NCBI RefSeq assembly: GCF_002858935.1
Contig: NZ_PJRT01000031.1
Span: 186,001 to 250,000 of the forward strand
DNA: 64,000 nt
DNA from: Pantoea endophytica
GTDB taxonomy: Bacteria; Pseudomonadota; Gammaproteobacteria; Enterobacterales; Enterobacteriaceae
Direction: 5' to 3'
Below, piece by piece: positions 16,929 through 26,155 of the stretch. The notes below the pieces were generated by a model. It ran no database searches, was not told where the DNA came from, and saw only the letters and a program-made list of their open reading frames with translations. A program made the translations under genes and the position numbers. Each line of letters starts with the position of its first letter. Position 1 is the stretch's first letter.

Positions 16929-17873
16929 ATGACGCAAAAAACGCTGGATGTGGTGACGATTGGTGAAGCGATGGCGATGTTTATCGCCCAGCAAACCGGC
17001 GATCTCGCCGCAGCAGAAGGCTTCGTCAAACGCATTGCTGGGGCAGAACTCAACGTGGCGATTGGCCTGGCGCGCCTCGGTTTGCAGGTCGGTTGGGTGA
17101 GCCGCGTCGGCGACGACAGTTTTGGTCGCTTTACACTGCAACAGCTGGAAAAAGAGGGCGTCGATCACCGCTGCGTCACCACGGACGCGCGCTATCGCAC
17201 CGGCTTCCAGCTCAAATCCCGCGTCGATGACGGCTCCGATCCGGAAGTCGAATATTTCCGCAAAGGCTCCGCCGCCAGCCATCTGTCGCCCGACGATTTC
17301 AACGACGACTACTTTGGCAGCGCGCGCCATCTGCATCTGAGCGGCGTGGCGGCGGCAATCTCTGACAGCTCGCTTGCCCTGGCGCAACACGCGGCAAAAG
17401 AGATGCGCGCGCGGGGCAAAACCATCTCCTTCGATCCTAATCTGCGTCCGGTGTTATGGCGCAGCGAAGAGGAGATGCGCAAGCAACTCAATCATCTGGC
17501 GGAATACGCCGATTGGGTGCTGCCGGGCGAGAAAGAGGGTTTGATTCTCACCGGCTACCGCCAGCCGGAAGCCATCGCCGATTTCTACCTCGATAAAGGG
17601 GTGAAAGCGGTGGTGATCAAAACCGGTGGCGACGGCGCCTGGTACAAAACCGCCGACGGCCAGCAAGGCCAGGTCGCACCGATTCGCGTCGAGAATGTGG
17701 TCGATACCGTGGGTGCCGGCGACGGCTTTGCGGTTGGGCTGATCAGCGCTTTGCTGGAAGGAAAATCCCTGCCGCAGGCGATTCTGCGCGGTAATAAGAT
17801 CGGTTCGCTGGCGATTCAGGTCGCTGGCGACAGCGAAGGCCTGCCGACGCGCGCGGCATTGGGCGATTACTGA
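16929..17873 (+). CDS. kguK: 2-Ketogluconokinase (PfkB family)
   Basis: The 314-residue kinase phosphorylates 2-ketogluconate to 2-keto-6-phosphogluconate. PfkB motifs are present: the glycine-rich start DVVTIGEAMAMF, AGAELNVAIGLARLG, the substrate loop FDPNLRPVLW, and near the C-terminus DTVGAGDGFAVGLISALLEG with the catalytic Asp. The ATG at 16929 has AAGGAG six bases upstream; the adjacent ATG at 16926 is also possible. A REP pair separates it from kguT. The 2-ketogluconate assignment comes from context and resemblance to KguK; the family also includes 2-keto-3-deoxygluconate kinases. Confidence 0.86.
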   Translation: MTQKTLDVVTIGEAMAMFIAQQTGDLAAAEGFVKRIAGAELNVAIGLARLGLQVGWVSRVGDDSFGRFTLQQLEKEGVDHRCVTTDARYRTGFQLKSRVDDGSDPEVEYFRKGSAASHLSPDDFNDDYFGSARHLHLSGVAAAISDSSLALAQHAAKEMRARGKTISFDPNLRPVLWRSEEEMRKQLNHLAEYADWVLPGEKEGLILTGYRQPEAIADFYLDKGVKAVVIKTGGDGAWYKTADGQQGQVAPIRVENVVDTVGAGDGFAVGLISALLEGKSLPQAILRGNKIGSLAIQVAGDSEGLPTRAALGDY

Positions 17874-17885
17874 TAACAGCACAAT

Positions 17886-17963
17886 CCCGTAGCGGCGCGA
17901 TGCATCGCGCGCTTTTCGCAGCGGCTTCGCTGCCAGAAGCGCAATAAATTGCGCCGCTACGGG
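17886..17963. repeat. Inverted pair of GTAG-type REP units with hairpin linker, locus 2
   Basis: The arms CCCGTAGCGGCGCGAT and ATTGCGCCGCTACGGG face each other around a linker that itself forms a hairpin (GCAGCGGCTTCGCTGC). The element lies inside the kgu operon between kguK and kguT, where such structures can protect upstream mRNA and lower downstream expression. Confidence 0.85.
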
Positions 17964-18053
17964 TCCGTACGAAACCCAATAGCTGTACCCACTACAACAA
18001 TATCGCGAGGCGCATCCACTGAATGCGTCCACCTCAACCAGAGGAGTCACCCC

Positions 18054-19337
18054 ATGAAATCGCAGACAATCGCGCCAAAACGCTGGTGGTTTATCATGCC
18101 CATCGTGTTTATCACCTACAGTCTGGCGTATCTGGACCGGGCGAACTTCAGCTTCGCCTCTGCCGCAGGGATAAATGACGATCTCGGCATCACCAAAGGC
18201 ATGTCATCGCTGCTGGGCGCCCTGTTCTTCCTCGGCTACTTCTTCTTCCAGATCCCCGGCGCGCTGTACGCCGAACGTCGCAGCGTGAAGAAGCTGATTT
18301 TCTGGTGCCTGATTTTATGGGGCGGCTGCGCCTCGCTGACTGGCGTGGTCAGCAACATTCCGATGCTGGCGGCGATCCGCTTTGTGCTCGGCGTGGTGGA
18401 AGCGGCGGTAATGCCGGCGATGCTGATCTATATCAGCAACTGGTTTACCAAATCCGAACGTTCGCGCGCCAATACCTTCCTGATCCTCGGTAATCCGGTG
18501 ACGGTGCTGTGGATGTCGGTGGTTTCTGGCTATCTGATTGAGTCCTTTGGCTGGCGCGAGATGTTTATCATTGAAGGCATCCCGGCAGTGATCTGGGCGG
18601 TGGCCTGGTGGTTCCTGGTGCAGGACAAACCTGCCCAGGCCAAATGGATGAGCGAAAGCGAGAAAGCCGCGCTGCAGGCGCAGCTGCAAAAAGAGCAGGA
18701 AGGGATTAAAGCGGTACGTAACTACGGTGAAGCGTTCCGTAATCGCAACGTGATCCTGCTGTGCCTGCAATATTTTGCCTGGAGCATCGGCGTGTACGGT
18801 TTCGTGCTGTGGCTGCCGTCCATTCTGCGTAACGGTTCGCAGATGGGCATGGTGGAAGCCGGTTGGCTGTCTGCGGTGCCGTATCTGGTGGCGACCATTG
18901 CGATGATCGTGGTGTCGTGGGCGTCAGATAAAACCCAGAACCGTAAACTGTTTGTCTGGCCGCTGCTGCTGATTGGCGCGCTGGCATTCCTCGGTTCGTA
19001 TCTGGTGGGTTCCAGCAACTTCTGGCTGTCGTATACGCTGCTGGTAATTGCCGGTGGGGCGATGTATGCGCCTTATGGTCCGTTCTTCGCCATCATTCCT
19101 GAGATGTTGCCGCGCAACGTCGCCGGTGGTGCGATGGCATTAATCAACAGCATGGGCGCACTGGGTTCCTTCGTCGGATCATGGATTGTAGGCTATCTTA
19201 ATGGCGCGACCGGTTCGCCTGCCGCCTCCTACATTTTCATGGGTGCTGCGCTGCTGGCTTCGGTTTGGCTGACGTTGATCGTCAAACCAGCCCAGAACAA
19301 AACGCCGCCGCCCGTTCACGGGGCGAAGCACGCGTAA
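18054..19337 (+). CDS. kguT: 2-Ketogluconate MFS transporter (anion:cation symporter family)
   Basis: The 427-residue, 12-helix transporter imports 2-ketogluconate. Hallmarks of the ACS branch are WWFIMPIVFITYSLAYLDRANFSFA in helix 1, FFQIPGALYAERRSVKKLIFW after helix 2 and WFTKSERSRANTFLILGNPV in helix 4-5. The start is the ATG at 18054, with GAGGAG seven bases upstream; the longer frame to 17949 reads through the REP element. Substrate is inferred from operon position and likeness to KguT. It is followed by a hairpin and kguD. Confidence 0.87.
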   Translation: MKSQTIAPKRWWFIMPIVFITYSLAYLDRANFSFASAAGINDDLGITKGMSSLLGALFFLGYFFFQIPGALYAERRSVKKLIFWCLILWGGCASLTGVVSNIPMLAAIRFVLGVVEAAVMPAMLIYISNWFTKSERSRANTFLILGNPVTVLWMSVVSGYLIESFGWREMFIIEGIPAVIWAVAWWFLVQDKPAQAKWMSESEKAALQAQLQKEQEGIKAVRNYGEAFRNRNVILLCLQYFAWSIGVYGFVLWLPSILRNGSQMGMVEAGWLSAVPYLVATIAMIVVSWASDKTQNRKLFVWPLLLIGALAFLGSYLVGSSNFWLSYTLLVIAGGAMYAPYGPFFAIIPEMLPRNVAGGAMALINSMGALGSFVGSWIVGYLNGATGSPAASYIFMGAALLASVWLTLIVKPAQNKTPPPVHGAKHA

Positions 19338-19344
19338 TCGATTC

Positions 19345-19364
19345 GGGAGGCCTTAAAGCCTCCC
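19345..19364 (+). other. Intra-operon hairpin between kguT and kguD
   Basis: GGGAGGC-CTTAAA-GCCTCCC forms a perfect 7-bp stem eight bases after the kguT stop codon. No T-run follows, so read-through into kguD is expected; it may act on mRNA stability. Confidence 0.55.
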
Positions 19365-19387
19365 CTACATTTTAAAGGGAGCAAAAG

Positions 19388-20362
19388 ATGAAACCTGCTG
19401 TGATTCTTTATAAGAGCCTGCCAGATGACCTGCGCACCAAACTGGATGCCCATTTCACCGTCACTGAAGTGCATGACATTTCCCCGGAAACTATCGAAAA
19501 ACACGCGGCGCAGTTCGAACAGGCGCAAGGTTTGCTCGGCTCTGGCGGCAAAGTGGATGGCGAGCTGCTGGCAAAAATGCCCGCGCTGCGCGCCTGCTCC
19601 ACCGTGTCGGTGGGTTACGATAACTTCAACGTTGATGCGCTGAATCAACGCAAAGTGCTGCTGATGCACACACCAACCGTGCTGACCGAAACCGTCGCCG
19701 ATACCATGATGGCGCTGGTTCTGAGCACCGCGCGTCGCGTGACCGAGCTGGATAAGTGGGTCAAAAACGGCGAGTGGAAAAAGAGCATCGGACCGGATCA
19801 TTTCGGCATTGATGTGCACCACAAAACCCTCGGCATTCTCGGCATGGGCCGCATCGGCCTGGCGCTGGCGCAGCGTGCGCACTTTGGCTTCGGCATGAAC
19901 ATTCTCTACAACGCGCGTCGTCAGCATGAAGAGGCGGAAACCTGCTTTGGTGCGAGTGCCTGCGATTTGGAAACCTTGCTGAAAGAGAGTGATTTTGTCT
20001 GCATCAGCCTGCCGCTGACCGAACAGACGCACCATATGATTGGCGCGGCGCAGCTCAAGTTGATGAAGCCAAGCGCAATTCTGATCAACGCCGGTCGCGG
20101 TCCGGTGGTGGATGAGCAGGCGCTGACGGCGGCGCTGAAAGACGGCACTATCCACGCCGCCGGTCTGGATGTGTTCGAAGTTGAGCCGGTGCCCGCCGAT
20201 GCCGAAATTTTGACGCTACCGAACGTGGTCGCGCTGCCGCACATCGGTTCCGCCACCCATGAAACCCGTTACGGCATGGCGCGCGACGCGGTAGATAACC
20301 TGATCGCCGCCCTGAGCGGCAAAGTCGAGAAAAACTGCGTTAACCCGCAGATCCAAGGCTAA
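19388..20362 (+). CDS. ghrB: 2-Ketogluconate(-6-phosphate) reductase / glyoxylate-hydroxypyruvate reductase B
   Basis: The 324-residue D-isomer 2-hydroxyacid dehydrogenase has the same length as E. coli GhrB (TkrA) and high similarity to it. The Rossmann motif is GILGMGRIG (about residues 149-157). Catalytic segments are [13 protein letters not shown] (Arg), LDVFEVEP (Glu) and [12 protein letters not shown] (His). In the kgu context it acts as KguD, reducing 2-keto-6-phosphogluconate to 6-phosphogluconate with NADPH. In E. coli ghrB sits beside yiaD; here kguEKT lie between them. An AAAGGGAG site precedes the ATG. Confidence 0.93.
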   Translation: MKPAVILYKSLPDDLRTKLDAHFTVTEVHDISPETIEKHAAQFEQAQGLLGSGGKVDGELLAKMPALRACSTVSVGYDNFNVDALNQRKVLLMHTPTVLTETVADTMMALVLSTARRVTELDKWVKNGEWKKSIGPDHFGIDVHHKTLGILGMGRIGLALAQRAHFGFGMNILYNARRQHEEAETCFGASACDLETLLKESDFVCISLPLTEQTHHMIGAAQLKLMKPSAILINAGRGPVVDEQALTAALKDGTIHAAGLDVFEVEPVPADAEILTLPNVVALPHIGSATHETRYGMARDAVDNLIAALSGKVEKNCVNPQIQG

Positions 20363-20380
20363 GCTTGCCTTTTACCCATT

Positions 20381-20401
20381 GCGCCTGCCAGCGGCGGGCG
20401 C
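20381..20401 (+). terminator. Strong GC hairpin after ghrB/kguD, without T-run
   Basis: GCGCCTGCC and GGCGGGCGC pair fully (one T-G wobble) around AGC, 19 bp after the stop codon. No T-run follows, so it is either a Rho-assisted end or a 3' protective hairpin. Confidence 0.5.
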
Positions 20402-20443
20402 TATGGTGGTTCCCCATTCGATTTCACAACGTTTTAACTTCCT

Positions 20444-21691
20444 ATGTCCTTTTCTCAGTTCGGCGACAAATTTACTCAACACTCCGGCATCTCACGTCTG
20501 ATGGAAGACATGGGTGAAGGCCTGCGCACGCCCGGCACCATCATGCTTGGCGGCGGTAATCCGGCGCAGATCCCAGCGATGAATGACTATTTCAACCAGT
20601 TGCTGATGCAGATGCATCAGGACGGCCAGCTGAGCGAAGCGCTGTGCAACTACGATGGTCCGCGCGGCAAAGCGCTGCTGCTGGATGCGCTGGCGAAGAT
20701 GCTGCGTGAGGAACTTGGCTGGCCATTAACCGCGCAAAACATCGCGCTGACCAACGGCAGCCAGAGCGCGTTTTTCTATCTCTTCAACTTGTTCGCCGGA
20801 CGTCGCGCCGACGGCAGCAAAAAGCGCGTGCTGTTCCCGCTGGCACCGGAATATCTCGGCTACGCCGATGCCGGTCTGGAAGAGGATCTGTTTGTCTCCG
20901 CCAAGCCAAACATTGAGCTGCTGCCGGAAGGCCAGTTCAAATATCACGTTGATTTCGACCATTTGCCGCTGAATGACGATGTCGGCCTGATCTGCGTTTC
21001 GCGCCCGACCAACCCAACCGGCAACGTGATCACCGATGATGAACTGCTGCAGCTGGATGCGCTGGCGCAGCAGCACGGCGTACCGCTGCTGATTGATAAC
21101 GCGTACGGCGTGCCGTTCCCCGGCATCATCTTTAGCGAAGCGCGCCCGCTGTGGAATCCCAATACCATTCTGTGCATGAGCCTGTCGAAACTCGGCCTGC
21201 CCGGCGCACGTTGCGGCATTATCGTCGCCGATGACAGCACTATCACCGCCATTGGCAACATGAACGGCATAATTAGCCTGGCACCGGGCAGCATCGGTCC
21301 TGCGATTGCTAATGAGATGATCGTACGCGGCGATTTGCTGCGTCTGTCGCAAGAGGTGATTAAGCCGTTCTATCAGGCCAAAGTCAGCGAGACGATTGCG
21401 ATTCTGCGGCGCTATTTGCCGGAAGATCGCTGCCTGATTCATAAACCCGAAGGCGCGATTTTCCTCTGGCTGTGGTTCCGCGATCTGCCGATCAGCACCG
21501 AAACGCTGTATCAGCGCCTGAAAGCGCGCGGCGTGCTGATGGTGCCCGGCCACTTCTTCTTCCCCGGGCTGGAACATGAATGGCCACACACCCATCAATG
21601 CATGCGCATGAACTATGTGCCGGATGCAGAGAAGATTGAGCGCGCGGTGCAGATATTGGCGGAAGAGCTGGAAGCCGCGTTTAAGAATTAA
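20444..21691 (+). CDS. avtA: Valine-pyruvate aminotransferase AvtA
   Basis: The 415-residue fold-type I aminotransferase is highly similar to E. coli AvtA, including FGDKFTQHSGI, IMLGGGNPAQIP, LTNGSQSAFFYLFNLFAGRRADG and YLPEDRCLIHKPEGAIFLWLWF. The PLP-binding lysine is in MSLSKLGLPGARCG. It transfers amino groups between valine, alanine and 2-aminobutyrate and their keto acids. No ribosome site is evident upstream of the ATG. It converges on the MocR-type gene across a REP pair. Its neighbour locus makes an amino-acid-like product, but avtA is a conserved core gene and need not belong to it. Confidence 0.96.
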   Translation: MSFSQFGDKFTQHSGISRLMEDMGEGLRTPGTIMLGGGNPAQIPAMNDYFNQLLMQMHQDGQLSEALCNYDGPRGKALLLDALAKMLREELGWPLTAQNIALTNGSQSAFFYLFNLFAGRRADGSKKRVLFPLAPEYLGYADAGLEEDLFVSAKPNIELLPEGQFKYHVDFDHLPLNDDVGLICVSRPTNPTGNVITDDELLQLDALAQQHGVPLLIDNAYGVPFPGIIFSEARPLWNPNTILCMSLSKLGLPGARCGIIVADDSTITAIGNMNGIISLAPGSIGPAIANEMIVRGDLLRLSQEVIKPFYQAKVSETIAILRRYLPEDRCLIHKPEGAIFLWLWFRDLPISTETLYQRLKARGVLMVPGHFFFPGLEHEWPHTHQCMRMNYVPDAEKIERAVQILAEELEAAFKN

Positions 21692-21703
21692 AGCTTCAAA
21701 ATC

Positions 21704-21764
21704 GCACGATGAATCGCGCCGCTACGATTGTGTGCACATTCCGTAGCGGCGCAATCTATTGCGC
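21704..21764. repeat. Outward-facing pair of GTAG-type REP units, locus 3
   Basis: An inverse unit ending GCGCCGCTACG (to 21726) and a direct unit starting CGTAGCGGCGCAAT (from 21742) are separated by a 15-bp linker starting ATTGTG. A similar linker separates the pair at 31535-31600. The element lies between convergent avtA and the MocR gene, touching the stop codon of the latter. Confidence 0.85.
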
Positions 21765-23197
21765 TATCCCTGCGTTATAGATAGCTGGCACCACTGCGCC
21801 AGCTGTTGAATCGCCTGCTCCACTTCGGCATTCCAGCCAAAACCGGCATTGAGTCGAAAACAGTGATCGTAGCGGTGATCGGTAGCGAAAATGTGGCCCG
21901 GCGCGATACCGATACCCGCGTTGCGCGCCTTGAGAAACAGCGCGCGCACATTCAGCGCACCGATCGGCATTTCCACCCATAACACATAGCCGCCTTCAGG
22001 ATCAGACACCCGCGTGCCCGGCGGGAAGTAGCGCAGCACCGCCTGACGCATATGCTGGATTTGATTCTTCAACTCGCGCCGTAGCTTACGCAGATGCGCA
22101 TCATAGCCGCCGCTGCGCAGCAGTTCGGCAATCGCTGCTTGAGACAACACCGACGTGCCCATGCTGGTGGTGTATTTCAGCGAGGCGATTTTGCGCATGT
22201 AGTTGCTGCTGTGCACCCAGCCAATGCGAATGCCCGGCGCAACCGTTTTCGAGAAGCCGCTGCACAAAATAGCGTTCGGGCTGAAGGCACGCATCGGGAA
22301 CGGACGGCGCTCGCCAAACGCGGTATCACCGAAGATATCATCCTCAATGATCACCACATCGTTCTCGTCGGCCTGACGCGCGATATAGGCTTTCTGCTCG
22401 TTGGGAATGCTTTTGCCGAGCGGATTATTGATGTTGTTGATGGTGAGATACGCCTGCACCGCTTTGCGCTGGAACAGTGAAGTGAGTTTCTCCACATTGA
22501 CGTAACCTTCCGGCCCGGCTTCGACCTCAATCACCCGTAGATTGAGGTTATGCAGCATCTGCAGCAACACGAAATAGCACGGCGATTCCACCGCAACGAT
22601 ATCGCCGGGCCGCGTGGTGGCGCGCAGCGCCAGCGAAATCGCTTCGATGCAGCCGTTGGTGATCAGGATGTCATCCGCATTGATATTGCAGCCATAATCC
22701 ACCGCGCGGCGTGCAATTTCATTTTTCAGCGGCGCGTAGCCGGTGCCTTTTACGGTATTTCCCAGCAGCGCCGGTTTGCTGTAACCCATCTGGCGCATCA
22801 GCAAACCAATCTTCTTCACCGGATAGAGTGAAAGGTCGCCGTTGGCCAGATCCAGCCGCACGCGGCAGTCTGAACCGAGCATCGCCAGATGCAGCTCGGT
22901 CTGCTCATCGAGCGGCGCCACTTCGCGCGCTTGCTCGTTGATGAGCGTGGGAAAGGTTTTATTAACAGGCCGCGGTGCGACAAAAAAACCGGACTTGGGA
23001 CGCGCCACCGCGTAGTGCTCATCCTCAAGCGTGCGTAATGTTTTCAGCGCGGTGGTCATGCTGACGCTGTACTGCGTCGCCAGCGTGCGCACCGACGGTA
23101 AACGGCTGTCGGGCGGCAGCGAGCCGCTGTGAATGGCTTGTTTTATCTGCTCTGCGATTTGACGGTAACGACTGCCCTGTTCCGTTTCACCCGCCAT
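21764..23197 (-). CDS. MocR-type regulator (GntR HTH fused to aminotransferase-like domain)
   Basis: The 477-residue protein has an N-terminal GntR winged helix (residues about 8-75: YRQIAEQIKQAIHSGSLPPDSRLPSVRTLATQYSVSMTTALKTLRTLEDE) fused to a fold-type I aminotransferase domain. The PLP lysine is in LCSGFSKTVAPGIRIGW. Such MocR proteins (PdxR, GabR, EhuR) usually regulate a divergent operon for an amino compound or vitamin B6. The ATG at 23197 with GGGTGG upstream is preferred over the GTG at 23236. It is divergent from the six-gene PP-loop/ATP-grasp locus and is its likely regulator. Confidence 0.86.
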   Translation of the reverse strand: MAGETEQGSRYRQIAEQIKQAIHSGSLPPDSRLPSVRTLATQYSVSMTTALKTLRTLEDEHYAVARPKSGFFVAPRPVNKTFPTLINEQAREVAPLDEQTELHLAMLGSDCRVRLDLANGDLSLYPVKKIGLLMRQMGYSKPALLGNTVKGTGYAPLKNEIARRAVDYGCNINADDILITNGCIEAISLALRATTRPGDIVAVESPCYFVLLQMLHNLNLRVIEVEAGPEGYVNVEKLTSLFQRKAVQAYLTINNINNPLGKSIPNEQKAYIARQADENDVVIIEDDIFGDTAFGERRPFPMRAFSPNAILCSGFSKTVAPGIRIGWVHSSNYMRKIASLKYTTSMGTSVLSQAAIAELLRSGGYDAHLRKLRRELKNQIQHMRQAVLRYFPPGTRVSDPEGGYVLWVEMPIGALNVRALFLKARNAGIGIAPGHIFATDHRYDHCFRLNAGFGWNAEVEQAIQQLAQWCQLSITQG

Positions 23198-23393
23198 CTG
23201 TTCCACCCTATTTCGTCCGGATCTGTGCGTTTTCACCAGATTACATTCAAAGTACTTTAGGCTGCATTAGTTAATTGATAACCCGCGCAATCGTCTTTAA
23301 GGCATTCATTCCGTAGCACCTTCGTGGCCCATTTCCCGTCTGATGCCGCCAGCACGGCAGCAGCGACTTTTTAGCCAAAGGATGAAGTGAAAA
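23198..23393. promoter_or_regulatory. Divergent promoter region of the MocR / PP-loop locus
   Basis: This 196-bp spacer must hold both promoters. The middle is AT-rich (AGTACTTTAGGCTGCATTAGTTAATTGATAACC, about 23251-23283). I see no clear direct repeats of the kind MocR proteins bind, so the operator is unassigned. Confidence 0.45.
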
Positions 23394-24860
23394 ATGAATA
23401 ATCTGTCCACCCTGATGCGAGAGATTAGTGGATATCTCACCCCCACGATTATTGATTCCGCGCAACACTGTTCACGCCGTTTACTTGCCGCGCTCCCGGA
23501 TGCCACGCACCCGGAGAATAACCGCGTGCTGCTGGCCTACGGCGGCGGCAAAGACAGCAGCTATATGGTGGCGTACGTGCGCTACATTCAGGGGCTGATC
23601 TGGCAGCAACATGGCAGCACCTTTCAGCTGCGCATTAGCACCAACCGCCATGCGGCAATGAACGACAGCGTAATGGAGAATATCGATCGCGTGTATCGCG
23701 CGTTGCACATCCACGATGATGACTTTACCGAATGTCTGGTGACTGACGGCCTGCAAATCCGCCACTTCGATCGCCATTTACCGATGCCAGACAGCGTGCG
23801 CCAGCAGAATCGCAACGATGTGCTGATGAATGGCCATCGCTTCCGCGCCGATGCGCGCTCCACGTTTTGTAACGCCTGTAATCTCAGCATGGTCAACTCG
23901 TTTGGCCTGGCGGCGCATTACGACGGCGGCGTTGATGTGATCATCACCGGCGATTCGCCGCAGGAGCAAACCGCTTATCTGGCGTGGGCGCGCCATCTTT
24001 CGCGGCTGTTTGCTGCGCCGGTGGCGGATAAGTCGCGCGGCTTTAGCGGCTTTCTGCAGACGCTGGATGGCGTGGCTGAACGCTACTTCGCCGATATCTA
24101 CGGTGCCGATCAGGTGACGCCCGCGCACCGCATTACCTGGCAGCTGGAACGCGATCCGCTGTTCTTCAATATCTATCAGGACACCGCCTATGAAGCGGGC
24201 GCGCACTGGGCGCTGCTGACTGAATTTATGCATTTTCGCTTTGATGAACTGATGTTCAGCTTCTCCGAATCGGACTGCGGTAACCCGACGTTAATGGCAC
24301 ATATTCGCGGTCTGCGTGCGGAGACGCTGTTGCAGCGCAGCTACGCCGAAGGCATTCGCGAATATGTGCGCTTTGCGCTCGGGCTGATGGTGAAAAAAGA
24401 TTTCCCGCCGCAGCTGATTGATGAGATGGCGGCACGTTATCAGGACGATGAAGCGATTAAGCGCGCCCGCCAGCGCGCCGCGCAGTTCGCCGAGCAGGCA
24501 TTTGGCCTCAATGAAACCCAACTGGTTTGCATGATCTATTCGCCGTTTATCGCCGAAGGTAATCAGCTGAAAAGCTGGCTGCAGCAGTTAGTCGATGCAC
24601 CGGACGAAGCGGCGGTGCGCGCCTTGCTGCGCGGCGAGAGCGACGACCTGGGGCTGGCGCAGCAGCTGGAGCAACGCTCTGGTTTGACCGTGGCGCAGAT
24701 GCGTCACTGCTGGCGTAGCAAGCAGGTGAGTTCACTGCTGGACGAACAGCGCGGCGATGCGCTTTCGCGCGTGCTGCGTTTTGACCCGCACAAAGCAGTG
24801 ATTCAGGTGAATAACGGGGTCATGCACGACGTCGTCACTGAAGTGATCTCCGGGCGTTAA
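23394..24860 (+). CDS. PP-loop ATP-pyrophosphatase-type enzyme (adenylating amidotransferase/synthetase-like)
   Basis: The 488-residue protein has a clear PP-loop, YGGGKDSS (residues 49-56), the motif that binds ATP and adenylates a substrate in asparagine synthetases, GMP synthetases and tRNA thiolases. A Cys pair, FCNACN (Cys159, Cys162), and ITGDSPQEQ (184-192) follow in order, resembling N-acetyl-sugar amidotransferases (WbpG type) and thiolation enzymes. The C-terminal 250 residues are not recognised. It is first of six co-directional genes, 17 bp before the ATP-grasp gene. Its missing glutaminase partner could be the stand-alone class II amidotransferase two genes downstream (inference). 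An AGGA site precedes the ATG. Confidence 0.8.
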   Translation: MNNLSTLMREISGYLTPTIIDSAQHCSRRLLAALPDATHPENNRVLLAYGGGKDSSYMVAYVRYIQGLIWQQHGSTFQLRISTNRHAAMNDSVMENIDRVYRALHIHDDDFTECLVTDGLQIRHFDRHLPMPDSVRQQNRNDVLMNGHRFRADARSTFCNACNLSMVNSFGLAAHYDGGVDVIITGDSPQEQTAYLAWARHLSRLFAAPVADKSRGFSGFLQTLDGVAERYFADIYGADQVTPAHRITWQLERDPLFFNIYQDTAYEAGAHWALLTEFMHFRFDELMFSFSESDCGNPTLMAHIRGLRAETLLQRSYAEGIREYVRFALGLMVKKDFPPQLIDEMAARYQDDEAIKRARQRAAQFAEQAFGLNETQLVCMIYSPFIAEGNQLKSWLQQLVDAPDEAAVRALLRGESDDLGLAQQLEQRSGLTVAQMRHCWRSKQVSSLLDEQRGDALSRVLRFDPHKAVIQVNNGVMHDVVTEVISGR

Positions 24861-24877
24861 CCCGGTAAGGCAACGCG

Positions 24878-26155
24878 ATGAGAAAAGTTTTCCTGCAGAT
24901 TGGTGCCACCCGCGACGGACAAAATCCTTACTGCGCGGTGGCCAAACGCGACGGCTACTTTACCGTGCTGGCGGAGATGGGCGATTTCGTCGATTACCAA
25001 TCGCTGAGCATCCCGTTGCCGTTCGATCTGATTGTGCGGCTCGATCGCCCGGAAAATCCGTGGGATGTACTGCAAGCCTGTTTGCATGCCGGGTTGATGG
25101 AGCATCCTCACGTGGTGCTGGCGGGCTTTGAAGCTTACAACGCCAGCGCCGGTCGCGTACGCGAACTGCTGGCGGGGCCCGACGCCGGTGCCAGCTTTAT
25201 TCCGCCGGATAAGTACGCGCAGCGTATGGCGTTGCGCAAAGCCTGGCAGCGCTTTCCGCAGCCGGAGTTTCGCTTTTTTGCCTCGCCGCTCAGCATTCGG
25301 GATGCGCGAGACGCGTTGCTCTATCCCTGCGTGATCAAGCCGGTTGACGGCGGCGGCGGTCTTGGCGTCTGGCTGGTGAAACAGGCCAGCCAGCTTGATG
25401 CGGTGATCGGCAAGCTGGTCGACACCATGAATTACGGCGGGCGCGGCTTCAGCGGTTTTATCGTGGAGAGCTGGCTGGCGGGCGATGAGTATTCGCTGCA
25501 AGGCGTGGTGGCGGACGGCCATGCGGTGGCGCTGACCTGCTGCCAAAAAGTGATTGAACACCATAGCGATGCCGACGGCTGCGTCAGTTTTTACGAATCC
25601 GGCCATGTGGCGGTCGCCGCGCAGCAGCTGCCCGCCAGCTTTAGCAGCCTGATGAGCTTCTGCTGTGAAACCTTCGGCTATCGTCAGGGCGCATTTCACA
25701 TCGACTTCATTTTGGTCAACGGCGAACCGCATTTCCTTGAAATGGGCTTCCGCCTTTCCGGCATGGGCGTGGTGAATCTGGTGCAGGAAGTCACCGGCAT
25801 CAACTGGGCGGAAGTGGCGTTCCACATCGAAGCCGGTCACGGCATGCCGCCGCTGCATTTTCCGGCGCAGCCGCAGGCGGTGGGCCGCGTGCGTTTGCGT
25901 CAGCGCCTGCAGTATGACGCGGCTGAGCGCTGGATCGCACAGCATCAGCGCGGTCAGCTGTTGCCGCCGCTCAATCTGCCCGCGCTTGCAGTTTCGCCAC
26001 GCTCTTCGCTGTATGCCGATTTAACCCGCCACGCCGGCATTCTCGCCACCTTGCGTCTCGCAGCGACCAGCCGCGACGACATTCTGGCGGTGTTCCATCA
26101 GATCCTTGAGGCCTCATCGCTCACCACTCGGAGAGATTTACTATGTGCAGAATGA
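24878..26155 (+). CDS. ATP-grasp ligase
   Basis: The 425-residue protein has the ATP-grasp elements in order: YPCVIKPVDGGGGLGVWLV (about 149-167, nucleotide lysine and glycine loop), IVESWLAGDEYSLQGV (195-210), GAFHIDFILVNGEPHFLEMGFRLSG (271-295, acidic metal ligands and Arg292). The usual E-x-N-x-R reads E-M-G-F-R here. Members of this carbamoyl-phosphate-synthase-like branch join amino acids or amines to acyl phosphates (dapdiamide and carnosine synthase types). Its 3' end overlaps the amidotransferase start by 13 bp, so translation is probably coupled. The substrates are not known. Confidence 0.85.
   Translation: MRKVFLQIGATRDGQNPYCAVAKRDGYFTVLAEMGDFVDYQSLSIPLPFDLIVRLDRPENPWDVLQACLHAGLMEHPHVVLAGFEAYNASAGRVRELLAGPDAGASFIPPDKYAQRMALRKAWQRFPQPEFRFFASPLSIRDARDALLYPCVIKPVDGGGGLGVWLVKQASQLDAVIGKLVDTMNYGGRGFSGFIVESWLAGDEYSLQGVVADGHAVALTCCQKVIEHHSDADGCVSFYESGHVAVAAQQLPASFSSLMSFCCETFGYRQGAFHIDFILVNGEPHFLEMGFRLSGMGVVNLVQEVTGINWAEVAFHIEAGHGMPPLHFPAQPQAVGRVRLRQRLQYDAAERWIAQHQRGQLLPPLNLPALAVSPRSSLYADLTRHAGILATLRLAATSRDDILAVFHQILEASSLTTRRDLLCAE

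Noticed and set aside
20381..20401. Canonical Rho-independent terminator after ghrB
   Set aside because: The stem is strong but no T-run follows; listed only as a possible terminator.
24857..25945. 362-codon open frame antisense to the ATP-grasp gene
   Set aside because: The plus-strand frame carries intact ATP-grasp motifs; the antisense product is rich in His, Gln and Arg, as expected from reverse-complemented GC-rich codons.
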